DNA of 64,000 nucleotides from DASRFA01 sp035651755 (GTDB taxonomy: Bacteria > Desulfobacterota > Binatia > UBA12015). Positions within the stretch are counted from its first letter, which is position 1, and each line of letters opens with the position of its first letter. This document shows, one piece after another, positions 7,242 to 17,300 of this stretch. The stretch covers positions 1 to 64,000 of the forward strand of contig DASRFA010000042.1 in the NCBI GenBank assembly GCA_035651755.1. The letters are read 5' to 3'. The notes beneath the pieces were generated by a model. That model saw only the letters and a program-made list of their open reading frames with translations, was not told the DNA's origin and searched no databases. The translations under genes and the position numbers were made by a program.

Positions 7242-8798
7242 GTGAGCCGCATCCACCAGCTCATCGCCGGCCTGGTGTCGGTCGCGTTCGTGGCGCTCGT
7301 GCTGGAGGTCGGACTGCGCCTCGTCGGGCTCGGTCCTCGGCCGACCATGAACGAGTTCGACCCCCACCTCGGCTGGCGGAAGGCGCCCTCCACGTCGCTC
7401 CGCCGCCACACCGGCGAGTTCGACGTGACTCTGCGAACGAACTCGCGCGGCCTCCGGGAGGACGAGGCGCTCGGCTACGAGAAGCCGGCCGGCACGGCGC
7501 GGGTCCTCCTCGTCGGCGATTCGTTTGTGCTCGGCTATACGGTGGATCGCCCGGACACGATCGGAGACCTCCTCGAGCGCGAGCTTCGCTCGCAGGGCCG
7601 GTCCGCCGAGGTCGTGAACGGCGGCACCGAGGGCTACTCGACCGACCAGGAGGCGCTCTGGCTCGACGCCGAGGGACGTCGCTACGCGCCGGACGTGGTC
7701 GTCCTGCAGATGTACGAGAACGACGTCTTCTGGAACGGCCAGGACCGCTACCTCCGCTATCCGAAGCCGCGCCTCGATCCCGCCAAGCCGCCGGCCGAGG
7801 CGTTGGCGGCGGTCGCGCCGCTCGCCGATCCGGGCCGCGACCCGTGGCTCGTCCGGCGGACGGCGATCGGCTCGCTGCTCGGCGGCCTTCTCGAAGGACC
7901 CGCCGTCCCGATGCTGCCCGGGCCCCGTCCCGTACCGGCGGAGTGGGAGGTCCGTCTGCGCGACGACGCGGTGGGCTGGCCGGAGACGCGCGCCGCGCTG
8001 CGGGCGTTCGCCGCCGTCGCCGGTCGGATCGGCGCGAAGCCGCTGGTGCTCGTCGTGCCCGACAAGGCGCAGATCGATCCCGAGGCGCGTGCGGCAACGG
8101 CGCAGGCGATCGGCGACCCGGCGTACGACCCGGATCGCCCGTATCGCGGCATGCTGGCAGCGGCCGCCGCGGCGGGTCTGCCGTCGGTAGACCCGAAAGG
8201 GGCGATGGTCGCCGCGTCGGCGGGCGGCCGCCGACAGCTCTACTTCGCGCGCGACTGGCACACGAACGCGCTCGGGAACCGCGTCCTCGCCGACGAGGTC
8301 GCCGCCGCGCTCGCGAGCCCGGCGCTTCTCGGCCCGCCGCCGCGCGACGCGCGCCTCGGCCTGCCCGTCGAGGAAGCGGCTCCCGCGTGGGGCAGGTGGC
8401 TCCGGGCTGCCGCGATCGTGGCCGCGGTCTGGCTGCTTCTCGGGACGCTCTACTGGCGGCGCTTCCCGAGCGAAGGCGCCGCCCGGAGCTACGCCTCGGT
8501 CGGCGCGCTGGTCCTTTCCGTCGTCGCGGCGTTCGCGGTCGTCCAGGGCATCACGTGGCTCCTCCCGCCCTGGCTCTCGCGCTGGGTTTCGACCGCCGTG
8601 GTCGTCGGCGTCCTGACGGCGATCCTCTGGTATCTGCGCGCGCGCCTGCCCGTGATGGCGGAGCTCTTCGCGTCGTTCGTCCGACGCGGGCAGTGGTATC
8701 TCCTGCCCGTGCTCGTCGGGCTGCTGTCGGTCGGAGCCTTGCTGGTGGTCGCGGCGTCGTCCCCCTGGCTCGCGCCGTTCATCTACACCTTGTTTTAG
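7242..8798 (+). CDS. Membrane-anchored SGNH/GDSL hydrolase
   Basis: 518 aa from GTG 7242. One N-terminal transmembrane anchor (residues 6-25) precedes an SGNH domain: block I is VLLVGDSFVLGY (Ser about residue 94), the Gly and Asn blocks are VVNGGTEGYS and MYENDVF, and the catalytic Asp/His block is ARDWHTNALGN near residue 337. The C-terminal 130 residues form about four further membrane segments (AAIVAAVWLLLGTLYW onward). SGNH proteins of this layout act as O-acetyl transferases or esterases on extracellular glycans. With the carbamoyltransferase at 10547 this suggests tailoring of a surface polymer or glycolipid. The GTG lacks a clear Shine-Dalgarno and is probably read by coupling to the upstream gene; the stop is 6 bp from the convergent PQQ gene. 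Confidence 0.85.
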   Translation: MSRIHQLIAGLVSVAFVALVLEVGLRLVGLGPRPTMNEFDPHLGWRKAPSTSLRRHTGEFDVTLRTNSRGLREDEALGYEKPAGTARVLLVGDSFVLGYTVDRPDTIGDLLERELRSQGRSAEVVNGGTEGYSTDQEALWLDAEGRRYAPDVVVLQMYENDVFWNGQDRYLRYPKPRLDPAKPPAEALAAVAPLADPGRDPWLVRRTAIGSLLGGLLEGPAVPMLPGPRPVPAEWEVRLRDDAVGWPETRAALRAFAAVAGRIGAKPLVLVVPDKAQIDPEARAATAQAIGDPAYDPDRPYRGMLAAAAAAGLPSVDPKGAMVAASAGGRRQLYFARDWHTNALGNRVLADEVAAALASPALLGPPPRDARLGLPVEEAAPAWGRWLRAAAIVAAVWLLLGTLYWRRFPSEGAARSYASVGALVLSVVAAFAVVQGITWLLPPWLSRWVSTAVVVGVLTAILWYLRARLPVMAELFASFVRRGQWYLLPVLVGLLSVGALLVVAASSPWLAPFIYTLF

Positions 8799-8804
8799 GG
8801 GTCG

Positions 8805-10070
8805 TCAGTCGCCCAGGGCGTAGAGGAACTTGTCGCGCGATCCGACGTAGATGCGGCCGGGGCCGCCGAGGATCGGGCCGGCGTCGAAGACGCGGCGGGG
8901 GAATGTGCGCTCCCAGATCACCTTGCCGCCACCTTGGCCGTTCCCGGCCGGGTCGAACGCCCGGAGCGTCCGGTTCGCGACCGCGTACACGACCCCGTTC
9001 ACGTCGACGATCGGTTGGGTGTTGATGAGGCGGCCCTTCACCGGGAACGACCAGAGCTGCGCCGCCTGGGTTCCGTCGTCCTTCACCGCGAAGATCATGC
9101 CGTCGTTCCGGCGCGCCGCTCCGAAGAAGATCGTCCCGTCGGCGCCGAGAGCGGGCGGGGAGTACATCTTCCGGCGGTCGGTCGAGAACAGCCACTTCTG
9201 ATTGCCGTCCGGCGTGACCGCGAAGAGGCCCTTGTCGAACCCGACGTAGATCGTGCCGTCCGCGCCGACGACGGGCGTGAAGTTCGGCGCCCGGACGCCG
9301 TTCCCCTTCTTCTCGAGCTTGATCCGCCAGAGCTCGACGCCGGTGTTCACGTCGATCGCGTGCAGGTTTTTCCCCGCGCTGCTGACGTAGACGACCTGTC
9401 CGTCTTGGCTCAGCGCCGGCGACACGTTGGCGAGGCCGCCGCCGAGCACGTTCAGCCACTGGTCGGCGAGGAGCGGGCCGGGCGCCTGGCGCATCCCGTA
9501 GAAGAAGCCGGCGCTCAACGAGTTCGAGCCCATCAGGATGAGGTCGTGGCCGGCCGTGGTGGCGATCATCGGCGAGGTCGAGACGTCGCCGTCGGTGTGG
9601 ATGTGGAACGTGTCGAACACATGCCCGTCCGTCGCCCGCGCCCACCAGAGGTCGTTGTCGCGACCGCCGATGTAGACCGAGCCGTCGTCACCGACCGCCG
9701 GCGACGACCGGTCCGCAAACGTGCCGGTGTTGTCGGTCGTGCACCACAGCTGCGAGCCGTCGTTCGCGTCGATCCTGCAGAGCGGGTAGTGGCTGTGGCC
9801 GAGGTACACGTCGCCGAGCGTCTGGCCCGCCTCGAGCGGAGCGACCGAAGGCGTGCTCACGAGCCGGTTCTTCGACTTGTACTTCCAGAGGACGCGCGGG
9901 TTCGACGGGCCGGCGAACTCGCTCCGACCGGTGTGCTGCGCGTCGTGGCCGAAGCACGGCCAGGCCGACTGCGCGAGTCCGGCGAGCGCGGCACCCGGTG
10001 ACGCGATGAGCAGCGACACGGCGGCGGCGGACAGGATCCAAGCTCGAGTTGTGGGCTTCATCGACTCCAT
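8805..10070 (-). CDS. Secreted PQQ-type beta-propeller repeat protein
   Basis: 421 aa with a signal peptide (ILSAAAVSLLIASPGAALAG). The mature protein opens with WPCFGHDAQHTGRSEF, typical of outer-membrane-assembly-like PQQ repeat proteins, and then repeats the blade pattern of the GTIYVGFDKGLFAVTPDG type at least six times (for example GSVYIGGRDNDLWW, GVVYAVANRTLRAFDP, GRIYVGSRDKFLYALGD). It is a beta-propeller, likely a periplasmic or surface scaffold; no PQQ-dehydrogenase catalytic residues are evident. ATG 10070 (after GGGAGAAC) and ATG 10061 are both usable starts. It lies between the SGNH gene (convergent) and the carbamoyltransferase (divergent). Confidence 0.85.
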   Translation of the reverse strand: MESMKPTTRAWILSAAAVSLLIASPGAALAGLAQSAWPCFGHDAQHTGRSEFAGPSNPRVLWKYKSKNRLVSTPSVAPLEAGQTLGDVYLGHSHYPLCRIDANDGSQLWCTTDNTGTFADRSSPAVGDDGSVYIGGRDNDLWWARATDGHVFDTFHIHTDGDVSTSPMIATTAGHDLILMGSNSLSAGFFYGMRQAPGPLLADQWLNVLGGGLANVSPALSQDGQVVYVSSAGKNLHAIDVNTGVELWRIKLEKKGNGVRAPNFTPVVGADGTIYVGFDKGLFAVTPDGNQKWLFSTDRRKMYSPPALGADGTIFFGAARRNDGMIFAVKDDGTQAAQLWSFPVKGRLINTQPIVDVNGVVYAVANRTLRAFDPAGNGQGGGKVIWERTFPRRVFDAGPILGGPGRIYVGSRDKFLYALGD

Positions 10071-10546
10071 GTTCTCCCGGGGCGTCGAGAGCGTAGCCTT
10101 CCCTCCAACGTCCTCTCTGAAAGAGCCCTCCGTCCGGCTCGAGGCGGGTCGCGCCCCGGCCGGCGGAGCCGGCGATCATCCTCCTGATGGTGCTCGCGAC
10201 GAGCGAGCGCGCGATGATCGCAGCGAGGCAATCCGGCCTCGCCGCGGGTCGCGATGGTTCCACGGCAGCACGTCGGTGTCGAGCGCCGGACGACCGGGCG
10301 ACGAGAAGGCGACGTGCCGATCGGGGCGCCCGTTCATCAGCCGCGCACTATGAGCGAGCCGGGTCGCGGCTCGCAAGCCACTTTCTCGTGCGCCGCTTTC
10401 GCAAGCAGCGAGGGCTCGCGCTCGCCCGATCGTTTCGACCGCGACGTCGCGGCGGGCGTCGGTTGTTGGGTAAAGCCGCCTCCGGTATCGTCCGATCCGG
10501 TCGAGCGTCGCGGCCGCCGGCGCCGCCCGCCGCGGCGAAGCTCCGA
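10071..10546. other. 476-bp divergent intergenic region
   Basis: Separates the PQQ-repeat gene and the carbamoyltransferase. Frames here are Arg-rich shadows without ribosome binding sites. No palindrome of note; promoters for both genes must lie here but I cannot place them. Confidence 0.4.
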
Positions 10547-12340
10547 ATGTACGTCCTCGGTCTATCCTTTTACTACCACGACAGCGCGGCGGCGTTGATC
10601 CGGGACGGCGTGGTCGTGGCGGCCGGCGCCGAGGAGCGGTTCTCGCGCAAGAAGCACGACAACGGCTTCCCGGCCCTCGCGATCGACTTCTGCCTCCGGA
10701 AGGCCGGGATCTCGATCCACGAGGTCGACCAAGTGGTCTTCTACGAGAAGCCGTTCGTCAAGTTCGAGCGGCTCCTGACGACCGCGTTCGCGACCTTTCC
10801 GCGGTCGCACCGCGTCTTCCGCGAGTCGATGCGGCGCTGGGTGACCGACAAGCTCTGGATCAAGCCGCTCATCCGCGACCGGCTCGGGGTCGAGCCCCGG
10901 AAGATCCTCTTCTGCGAGCACCACATGTCGCACGCGGCCGCGACCTTCTTCTGCTCGCCGTTCGACGAGGCCGCGATCCTGACGGTCGACGGCGCCGGCG
11001 AGTGGACGACCGGGACGGTCGGGGTCGGGCGCGGCACGCAGATCGCGATCGAGCAGGAGAGCCGATTCCCGCATTCGCTCGGGCTGCTCTACTCGGCGTT
11101 CACCGCCTACTGCGGCTTCGAGGTGAACGAAGGCGAGTACAAGCTCATGGGCATGGCGCCCTACGGGCAGCCGCGCTACGTCGACCGCGTCAAGAAGATG
11201 ATCAAGATCGGAGCCGACGGCTCCTACTGGCTCGACCTGGATCACTTCGCCTTCCACTACTCGCCCGACACCACGCTCGCGCCCAAGTTCTCGGAGGTGA
11301 TGGGGCGGCCGCCGCGCGATCCCGCGCTCGGCGACAAGTCGCTCGATCCGTTCTACTGCGACGTCGCGTCGTCCATCCAGGCGGTGACCGAGGAGGTGAT
11401 GATCGCGCTCGCGGCCGGCCTGCAGCGGCGGACGGGCCTCAAGAACCTCTGCATGGCGGGCGGCGTCGCGCTGAACTCGGTCGCCAACGCGAAGATCCTG
11501 CGCGACGCCGGCTTCGAGCGGATCTACATCCCGCCCGGCCCGGGCGACGACGGCGGCGCGATCGGCGCCGCGCTCTGGGCCTACCATCATCTCCTCGGCA
11601 AGCCGCGCGTCGGCGCGCTCGGCCATGCGTACCTCGGCAGCGAGTACTCGGAGTCCGAGATCGGCGACTTCCTCGGCGAGCACGGGCTCGCCTACGTGCA
11701 CATCGAGGACGACGAGCGGTTCTTCGCGCGCGTCGTGGACGACCTCACGGCGGGCAAGGTGTGCGGCTGGTACCGCGGCCGCTTCGAGTGGGGACCGCGC
11801 GCGCTGGGCGCGCGCTCGATCATCGCCGACCCGCGCCGCGCCGAGATGAAGGACGTCGTGAACGCGAAGATCAAGTTCCGCGAGGCCTTCCGGCCGTTCG
11901 CGCCGAGCGTCCTCGGCGAGCGCTGCGAGGAGTACTTCGAGCTGCCCGATGCGCTCGAGCACCTCCCCGCGCGCTTCATGCTCTACGTCGTGCCGGTGAA
12001 GGAGGAGAAGCGCGACGTCATCCCGGCGATCACCCACGTCGACGGCTCCGGCCGGCTCCAGACCGTGATCCGGGAGACGAATCCCGCGTACCACCGCATG
12101 ATCGAGCTCTTCGGCGAGGCGACCGGCGTCCCGGTCGTCCTCAACACGAGCTTCAACCTGAAGGGCGAGCCGATCGTCGAGACCCCGCTGAACGCGTTCA
12201 ACACGTTCACGCGCTCCGAGATGGACGTCCTCTACCTCGGGAACTTCGTGATCGAGCGAGCGGCGAAGCGAAAGCTCGTGGACGACACCCGCTTCGTCCT
12301 CCGCCACCAAGGCGACTCGGTCGTGGAGATGGTTTCGTAG
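10547..12340 (+). CDS. NodU/CmcH-family O-carbamoyltransferase
   Basis: 597 aa, typical length. The N-terminal kinase-like domain has LGLSFYYHDSAAALIRDG, the metal-site region CEHHMSHAAATFFCSPFDEA and the phosphate loop LTVDGAGEW. The middle keeps NEGEYKLMGMAPYG and the AGGVALNSVANAKIL block. The C-terminal YrdC-like domain has WGPRALGARSIIADPR and VPVVLNTSFNLKGEPIV. The family transfers carbamoyl from carbamoyl phosphate, via carbamoyl-AMP, to a hydroxyl on a sugar, antibiotic or toxin. The start is ATG 10547, where conserved sequence begins (MYVLGLSFYY); the ribosome binding site is weak (GAAG). It ends 1 bp before recD's stop on the other strand. The substrate is not predictable. Confidence 0.93.
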   Translation: MYVLGLSFYYHDSAAALIRDGVVVAAGAEERFSRKKHDNGFPALAIDFCLRKAGISIHEVDQVVFYEKPFVKFERLLTTAFATFPRSHRVFRESMRRWVTDKLWIKPLIRDRLGVEPRKILFCEHHMSHAAATFFCSPFDEAAILTVDGAGEWTTGTVGVGRGTQIAIEQESRFPHSLGLLYSAFTAYCGFEVNEGEYKLMGMAPYGQPRYVDRVKKMIKIGADGSYWLDLDHFAFHYSPDTTLAPKFSEVMGRPPRDPALGDKSLDPFYCDVASSIQAVTEEVMIALAAGLQRRTGLKNLCMAGGVALNSVANAKILRDAGFERIYIPPGPGDDGGAIGAALWAYHHLLGKPRVGALGHAYLGSEYSESEIGDFLGEHGLAYVHIEDDERFFARVVDDLTAGKVCGWYRGRFEWGPRALGARSIIADPRRAEMKDVVNAKIKFREAFRPFAPSVLGERCEEYFELPDALEHLPARFMLYVVPVKEEKRDVIPAITHVDGSGRLQTVIRETNPAYHRMIELFGEATGVPVVLNTSFNLKGEPIVETPLNAFNTFTRSEMDVLYLGNFVIERAAKRKLVDDTRFVLRHQGDSVVEMVS

Positions 12341-12341
12341 G

Positions 12342-14309
12342 TCAGTCAGCGCCCCAAAGCGCGTCGCGGAGGCCGGAGGCGCGGGCGAGGGGCTGGGCGA
12401 CGGCCTCGAGAAAGGTGTCGCGGCGGCCCCAGATCGCGAGCGACCGGCGGGCGCGGGTGATGCCGGTATAGAGGAGCTCGCGTCCCACGATGCGCGCGCC
12501 CTCGGGCGGCAGCACGACGACCGCGTGCTCGAACTCCGATCCCTGGCTCTTGTGGATCGTCATCGCGAAGACGGTCTCGTGCGCCGGGAGGCGGACCGGG
12601 GGGAGGGCGTGCGTGCCGCCGTCGGCGTCCTCGAAGTGGACGCGCAGCCGACCGTCCGCGCCGACGAGCGCGACGCCGACGTCGCCGTTGAAGAGCCGGA
12701 GGCGATAGTCGTTGCGCGTGATCATGACCGGCCGGCCCGCGTACCAGTCGCCGGTCCGCTCGATCAGGCCCTCTGCCTCGAGGATCGCGGCGATCGCTTC
12801 GTTCACCGCCCCGACCCCGGCACCGCCCTGCCGCATCGCACAGAGGACCCGGAAGCGCCCGAACGCGGCGAACACGGCGGCCGGAGGAGCGCCCGCGCGA
12901 ACGAGCTCGAAGAGCTCGCGATAGCCGTCGACCACGACCTCCGCGAGGGCCGGGCGGAGCGCCGCCGCTCGGTCGAGCGGTCGCCACGAGAGGTCGGCGA
13001 AGCGACCGCTCTCGAGCAGCGAGAGCGCGTCCTCGCCGCGGCCGGCGCGCACCTCGCTCGCGAGCGCGCCGATGCCGCTCTCCCCGCGGAAGCGATGGCT
13101 TCGCCGGAGCGCGACGACGCAATCGCGGAGCGGCGAGCGCGTCGCCGGCGCTCCCGGCTTCTCGTCGGCGGAAGCAGTCGCGCCGGCGCGGTCGGCGGCG
13201 TCCGCAACGGGCTCGCCGGTGACGCGAGCGACCGTCTCTCCGAACTCGGGCGAGAAGCCCGGCACGGGTCCGCAGACGTCCCCCAGGACGGCGCCCGCCT
13301 CGACCGACGCGAGCTGGTCCTTGTCGCCGACCAGGACGAGCTTCGCCGCAGCCGGCAGGGCGCGCAGGAGCTTCGCCATGAGGGCGACGTCCACCATCGA
13401 GGCCTCGTCGACGACCAGCACGTCGACCGCGAGCGGATTCGCGCGGTCGTGGCGGAACGAGACGGAGCCCACGCGCGGGTCGAGGAGGCGGTGGATGGTC
13501 GAGGCCTCCTCCGGGATGGCGGCGAGGACCGAGGCCGGGACGCGGCGCGACAGCTCGGCCTTGGCTTGACGGACCGCCTCCTGGAGGCGGGCGGCGGCCT
13601 TTCCGGTCGGTGCGGTGAGGCGGACGCGCGGCGCAAGAGCAGCGACGTCGCGGGATCGCGCGCCCCCCGCGAGCGCCTGCTCGGCGAGGAGGGCGAGGAT
13701 CCGGACGACCGTCGTCGTCTTTCCCGTCCCGGGGCCGCCCGAGACGACGCAGAGGCGCCGGAGGACCGCCGTCGCCGCGGCGACGCGCTGCCAGTCGGGC
13801 TCGCCGTCGCCTTCGCGGCGTGCGTCGTGCCGGCCGAAGATCGCATCGAGGCCGCGGCGGAGGAGGGCTTCGTCGACCGCGTCGACCGGCGCACGCGCGC
13901 GATCGCGCAGGTCGAGCGCGATCTCGCGCTCGTACGTCCAGTAGCGGTGGAGGTAGAGGCGATCGCGATCGTCGAGGACGAGCGGCGCCGCACCTCCGGG
14001 GGACGCGACGACGCCCGACGCGCGGAGCGCGGCGCGCCAGGTCGCGATGTCGGGCGCCGTCGGCGCGGGCGCGGCGTCGTCGCTCGGCCGGAAAGGGCGC
14101 GTTCCAGCGACGCGCGCGAGGTCCGCGCAGACGCATCCCTCGGCGAGGGCCGCGCTCGCGAGGCACGCGGCGAGCGCGACCTCGCTCGCGCCCGAATGCG
14201 CGAGCCGGCCGGCGAAGCGCGCGAAAGCGACGTCGAGCTCGGAGATCACGCCGAGCCGGCAGAGCGCGTCGAGGCGATCGAGCGTCGCGGCGGCGTCCGG
14301 GCCGCTCAT
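12342..14309 (-). CDS. recD: Exodeoxyribonuclease V alpha subunit (RecD helicase)
   Basis: 655 aa, near the usual length. The 5'-to-3' SF1 helicase subunit of RecBCD, which processes double-strand breaks. An N-terminal domain of about 180 residues precedes Walker A GGPGTGKTTT (191-200), the TAPTGKAAARLQEAV motif, VLVVDEASMVD (motif II), LVLVGDKDQLASVEAG (motif III), LRRSHRFRGESGIG and the C-terminal TIHKSQGSEFEHAVVV and LLYTGITRARRSLAIWG motifs. ATG 14309 overlaps the recB stop by 4 nt (ATGA), indicating translational coupling. It is the last gene of recC-recB-recD. The segment GATASADEKPGAPA (around residues 395-410) is a low-complexity insertion. Confidence 0.95.
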   Translation of the reverse strand: MSGPDAAATLDRLDALCRLGVISELDVAFARFAGRLAHSGASEVALAACLASAALAEGCVCADLARVAGTRPFRPSDDAAPAPTAPDIATWRAALRASGVVASPGGAAPLVLDDRDRLYLHRYWTYEREIALDLRDRARAPVDAVDEALLRRGLDAIFGRHDARREGDGEPDWQRVAAATAVLRRLCVVSGGPGTGKTTTVVRILALLAEQALAGGARSRDVAALAPRVRLTAPTGKAAARLQEAVRQAKAELSRRVPASVLAAIPEEASTIHRLLDPRVGSVSFRHDRANPLAVDVLVVDEASMVDVALMAKLLRALPAAAKLVLVGDKDQLASVEAGAVLGDVCGPVPGFSPEFGETVARVTGEPVADAADRAGATASADEKPGAPATRSPLRDCVVALRRSHRFRGESGIGALASEVRAGRGEDALSLLESGRFADLSWRPLDRAAALRPALAEVVVDGYRELFELVRAGAPPAAVFAAFGRFRVLCAMRQGGAGVGAVNEAIAAILEAEGLIERTGDWYAGRPVMITRNDYRLRLFNGDVGVALVGADGRLRVHFEDADGGTHALPPVRLPAHETVFAMTIHKSQGSEFEHAVVVLPPEGARIVGRELLYTGITRARRSLAIWGRRDTFLEAVAQPLARASGLRDALWGAD

Positions 14310-17300
14310 GCGCCCTCCGCCGGGTCGTTTCGCCGAGCCCGCCGCGCGCCGGCCCGCCGCGCGACTGCCTCTCCGCCGCTCGCCGCGCCGTCGCGCCCCC
14401 GTGCGACGAGCTGGTCGAGCGCGGCGACGAGGTCCGGCGACGGGCGATCGTGGAAGACGGCCCAGCCCGGCGCCGCGTCCGGATCCATCCCGCGGACGAA
14501 CGCGTAGAAGACGCCGCCGAGATGCTGCGCGGGATCGTAGCCCGGCAGGCGGAGCGCGAGCAGCCGGTGCAGCGTCAGGACGTAGATCAGGTACTGCAGG
14601 AAGTAGCCGCCGCGCGCCATCGCCACGGCGACGCGATCGCCGTCGTAGTCGTCGGAGGAGCCGCCGAGATGGTTCGATTTGTAGTCGAGCACGTAGTAGC
14701 GGCCGCCGGATTCGAAGACGAGGTCGACGAAGCCCTTCATGAACCCGCGGATGCGTCCGAACGAGAGCGCCGCGATCTCGCGATCGAAGCGGCCGCCGGC
14801 GACGCCGTGGTCCAGGAGCGCTCTCCGCAGCGCGACGTCGCTCAGGTCGGCGACCGGGTAGTAGAACTCGAGCTCGCGCGCGCAGCTCGCGGGCGCGAGG
14901 CCGGCAAGGCGGACCTGCCCCGCGGGATCGAGCCGCGCGATGAGCGCGCGGTCGACCGCGGCCGCGACGGCGTCCCGCCAGCCCGCGTCCAGGCGATGCG
15001 CGGCGAGCGCGCGCTCGACCACAGGCGCGATCGCCGCCATGCGCTCGCCCGGAGATCCGTCCGCGACGGCGCGGAAGTCGAGCTCCTCGAACACCTCGTG
15101 CAGGCAGCGACCGGCACGGAGGCCGCGCGGGAAGTCGAAGATCGTCGCCGCGCCCGGGAGGGTGAGCTCGGGCCGGACCGCCGCGCCCGACGCGTCGTGG
15201 TCGGGGGCGTCCGCGTCGAGCGCGAGGCCGCCGTCGCCGAGGCCGTGCAGCAGGGAGAAGCTCGCGATCCGGAATCCCTCGCGCACGGGCCGCGCGAGCG
15301 AGCGCGCGCGCAGCGGCGGTCCGGTCGAGCGCGGGCGCTCCGGCGCGGACGCCGTCGGGGCCGGAAGACCTTCGAGGAGGATCGTCCCCGCCGCGGCGTC
15401 GACGAGCGCGCGCACGTCGGCGGCGAGGTCGGCGTCGGAGAGGGTTTGGAAGCGGCGCGCGACGTCGTCGATCGTCGCGCCGTCCGGGAGCGCACCGCGA
15501 TGGAGAAGCCATGCCGGAGCCGACGTGCCGGCTTCGTTGATCGCACCCCAGTAGAGGACGCAGCGGTGCCGTGCCCGCGTCAACGCGACGTAGAGGAGGC
15601 GCAGCTTCTCCGCGACCTCCTCGCGTACCGCGTGCCGCCGCAGCTCTTCCCGGTCCTCGGAGCCGAGGTCCAGGACCGCGGCGCCGTCCTCGGGATCGTG
15701 GAAGAGGAAAGGGCGATCGCGCGTCTCGGAATCGAGCGAGTAGACGCGCCCGTCCCACAGGAACGGGCACAGCACGATCTCGTACTGCAGGCCCTTGCTC
15801 TTGTGCACGGTGACGATCTTCACGAGCTCGTCGTCGCTCTCGAGCCGGAGCTGCTGCTCCTCGACCGTCTCGTGCCTGCGGGCGGCGGCGGAGCGCCGGC
15901 GGTCGACGAGCCAGCGCACCAGGCTCTCCATCCCGAGGCGGCCGCGCTCCTCGGCGTCGGCGAGGAGCTCGCCGAGGTGCACGAGGTTCGTCAGGCGGCG
16001 ATCGCCGTCCGCGTACGGCAGGAGCCGGCGCGCGACGCCTTCCGCGTCGAGCATCTCGCGAAACATGCGCACGAAGCCGAAGCCGCTCCAGCGCGCGTGG
16101 TACGCGCGCATGCGCTCCGCGCGGTCCTCCCACTCGGCCTCGTGTCCCGGCTCCTGCATCCGGTGCAGGTCGGCGCCGCTCGCGCCGACGAGCTCGGTCG
16201 CGAGTGCGGCGCGCACGAGCGACTCGTCGCCCGGTGCGGCGATCGCCCTCAGCACCCGCTCGAGCTCCTGCGCCTCGCGCGTCGCGAAGACGCTCTCCAT
16301 CGCCTGCTCGACGCTCGGCACTCGGAGGCGCAGCAGCTCGCGCCGGACGAGCTTCGCCTCGTCGTTGGTCCGGACGAGCACGGCGATGTCGCCGCCCGAG
16401 AGCGCGCGGTCTCCGATGCGCGCGTGGCCGCGCTCGGCGAGGCCCAGGAGGCGCGCGACCTCGCACGCGGTCGCACGCGCAACGATCTCGCGCGCGCGGC
16501 CCTTGGGCAGCGGCCTCGTCCCGTTCGAGGGCGACGCGCGCTCGCCGGGCGCCGAGCCCGGGGCGTCGCGCGGCACGAGCACCAGCCGGAACGGCTCCTC
16601 GGGATCGCCAGCGATCTCGAGCCGCTCGCGATCCCGCTCCGCCGGCACCGTCGGCTGGAAGCCGATCGCGTCGAAGAGCAGCGGGCGCGGGGCGCGGGAG
16701 AAGATCGCGTTCACGGCGGTCACGAGCCCCGGGTCCGACCGCCAGTTCGTCTCGAGGCGGTAGCGCCGCGCGCTGTCGTCGCACGCGTCGAGGTACGCGA
16801 AGATGTCGGCCCCGCGGAAGCTGTAGATCGCCTGCTTGGGATCGCCGACGAAGAAGACCGGCAGGTCGGAGCCGCCGTACACGTCGCGGAAGATGCGGTA
16901 CTGGATCGGGTCGGTGTCCTGGAACTCGTCGATCAGCGCGGCGCGGTAGCGGTCGCGGATGGCGGCCGCGAGCCGGCCGTCGCGATCGCGCTCGAGGGCG
17001 GCGGCGAGGTCGAGGAGGAGGTCGTCGTAGGAGCGCGTCCGGAGGCGCTGCTTTCGGAGCGCGAGCTCGCGCCGAAAGGAGTCGAGGAGGTCGGCGCGGA
17101 GTCGCTGGACGGCGGCCGCGTGCGCGGTCGACAGCGCCTCCGCGAGCGCCACGAGCTGCCCGCACGCGTCGAAGAAGGGGTGCACGGGCGTCGACTGCCC
17201 GCGCTTGGTCCCCTTCTCGAGGGCGGCCGGCGTGAGCCGAGTGAGCGCAGGCGGGAGATCGCCGACCGGCCGGTCCGACTCCAACGCGGCGGCGACGTCG

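Noticed and set aside
7204..7242. ATG at 7204 overlapping the small membrane protein stop as the SGNH start
   Set aside because: It is out of frame with the SGNH domain and ends after 13 codons.
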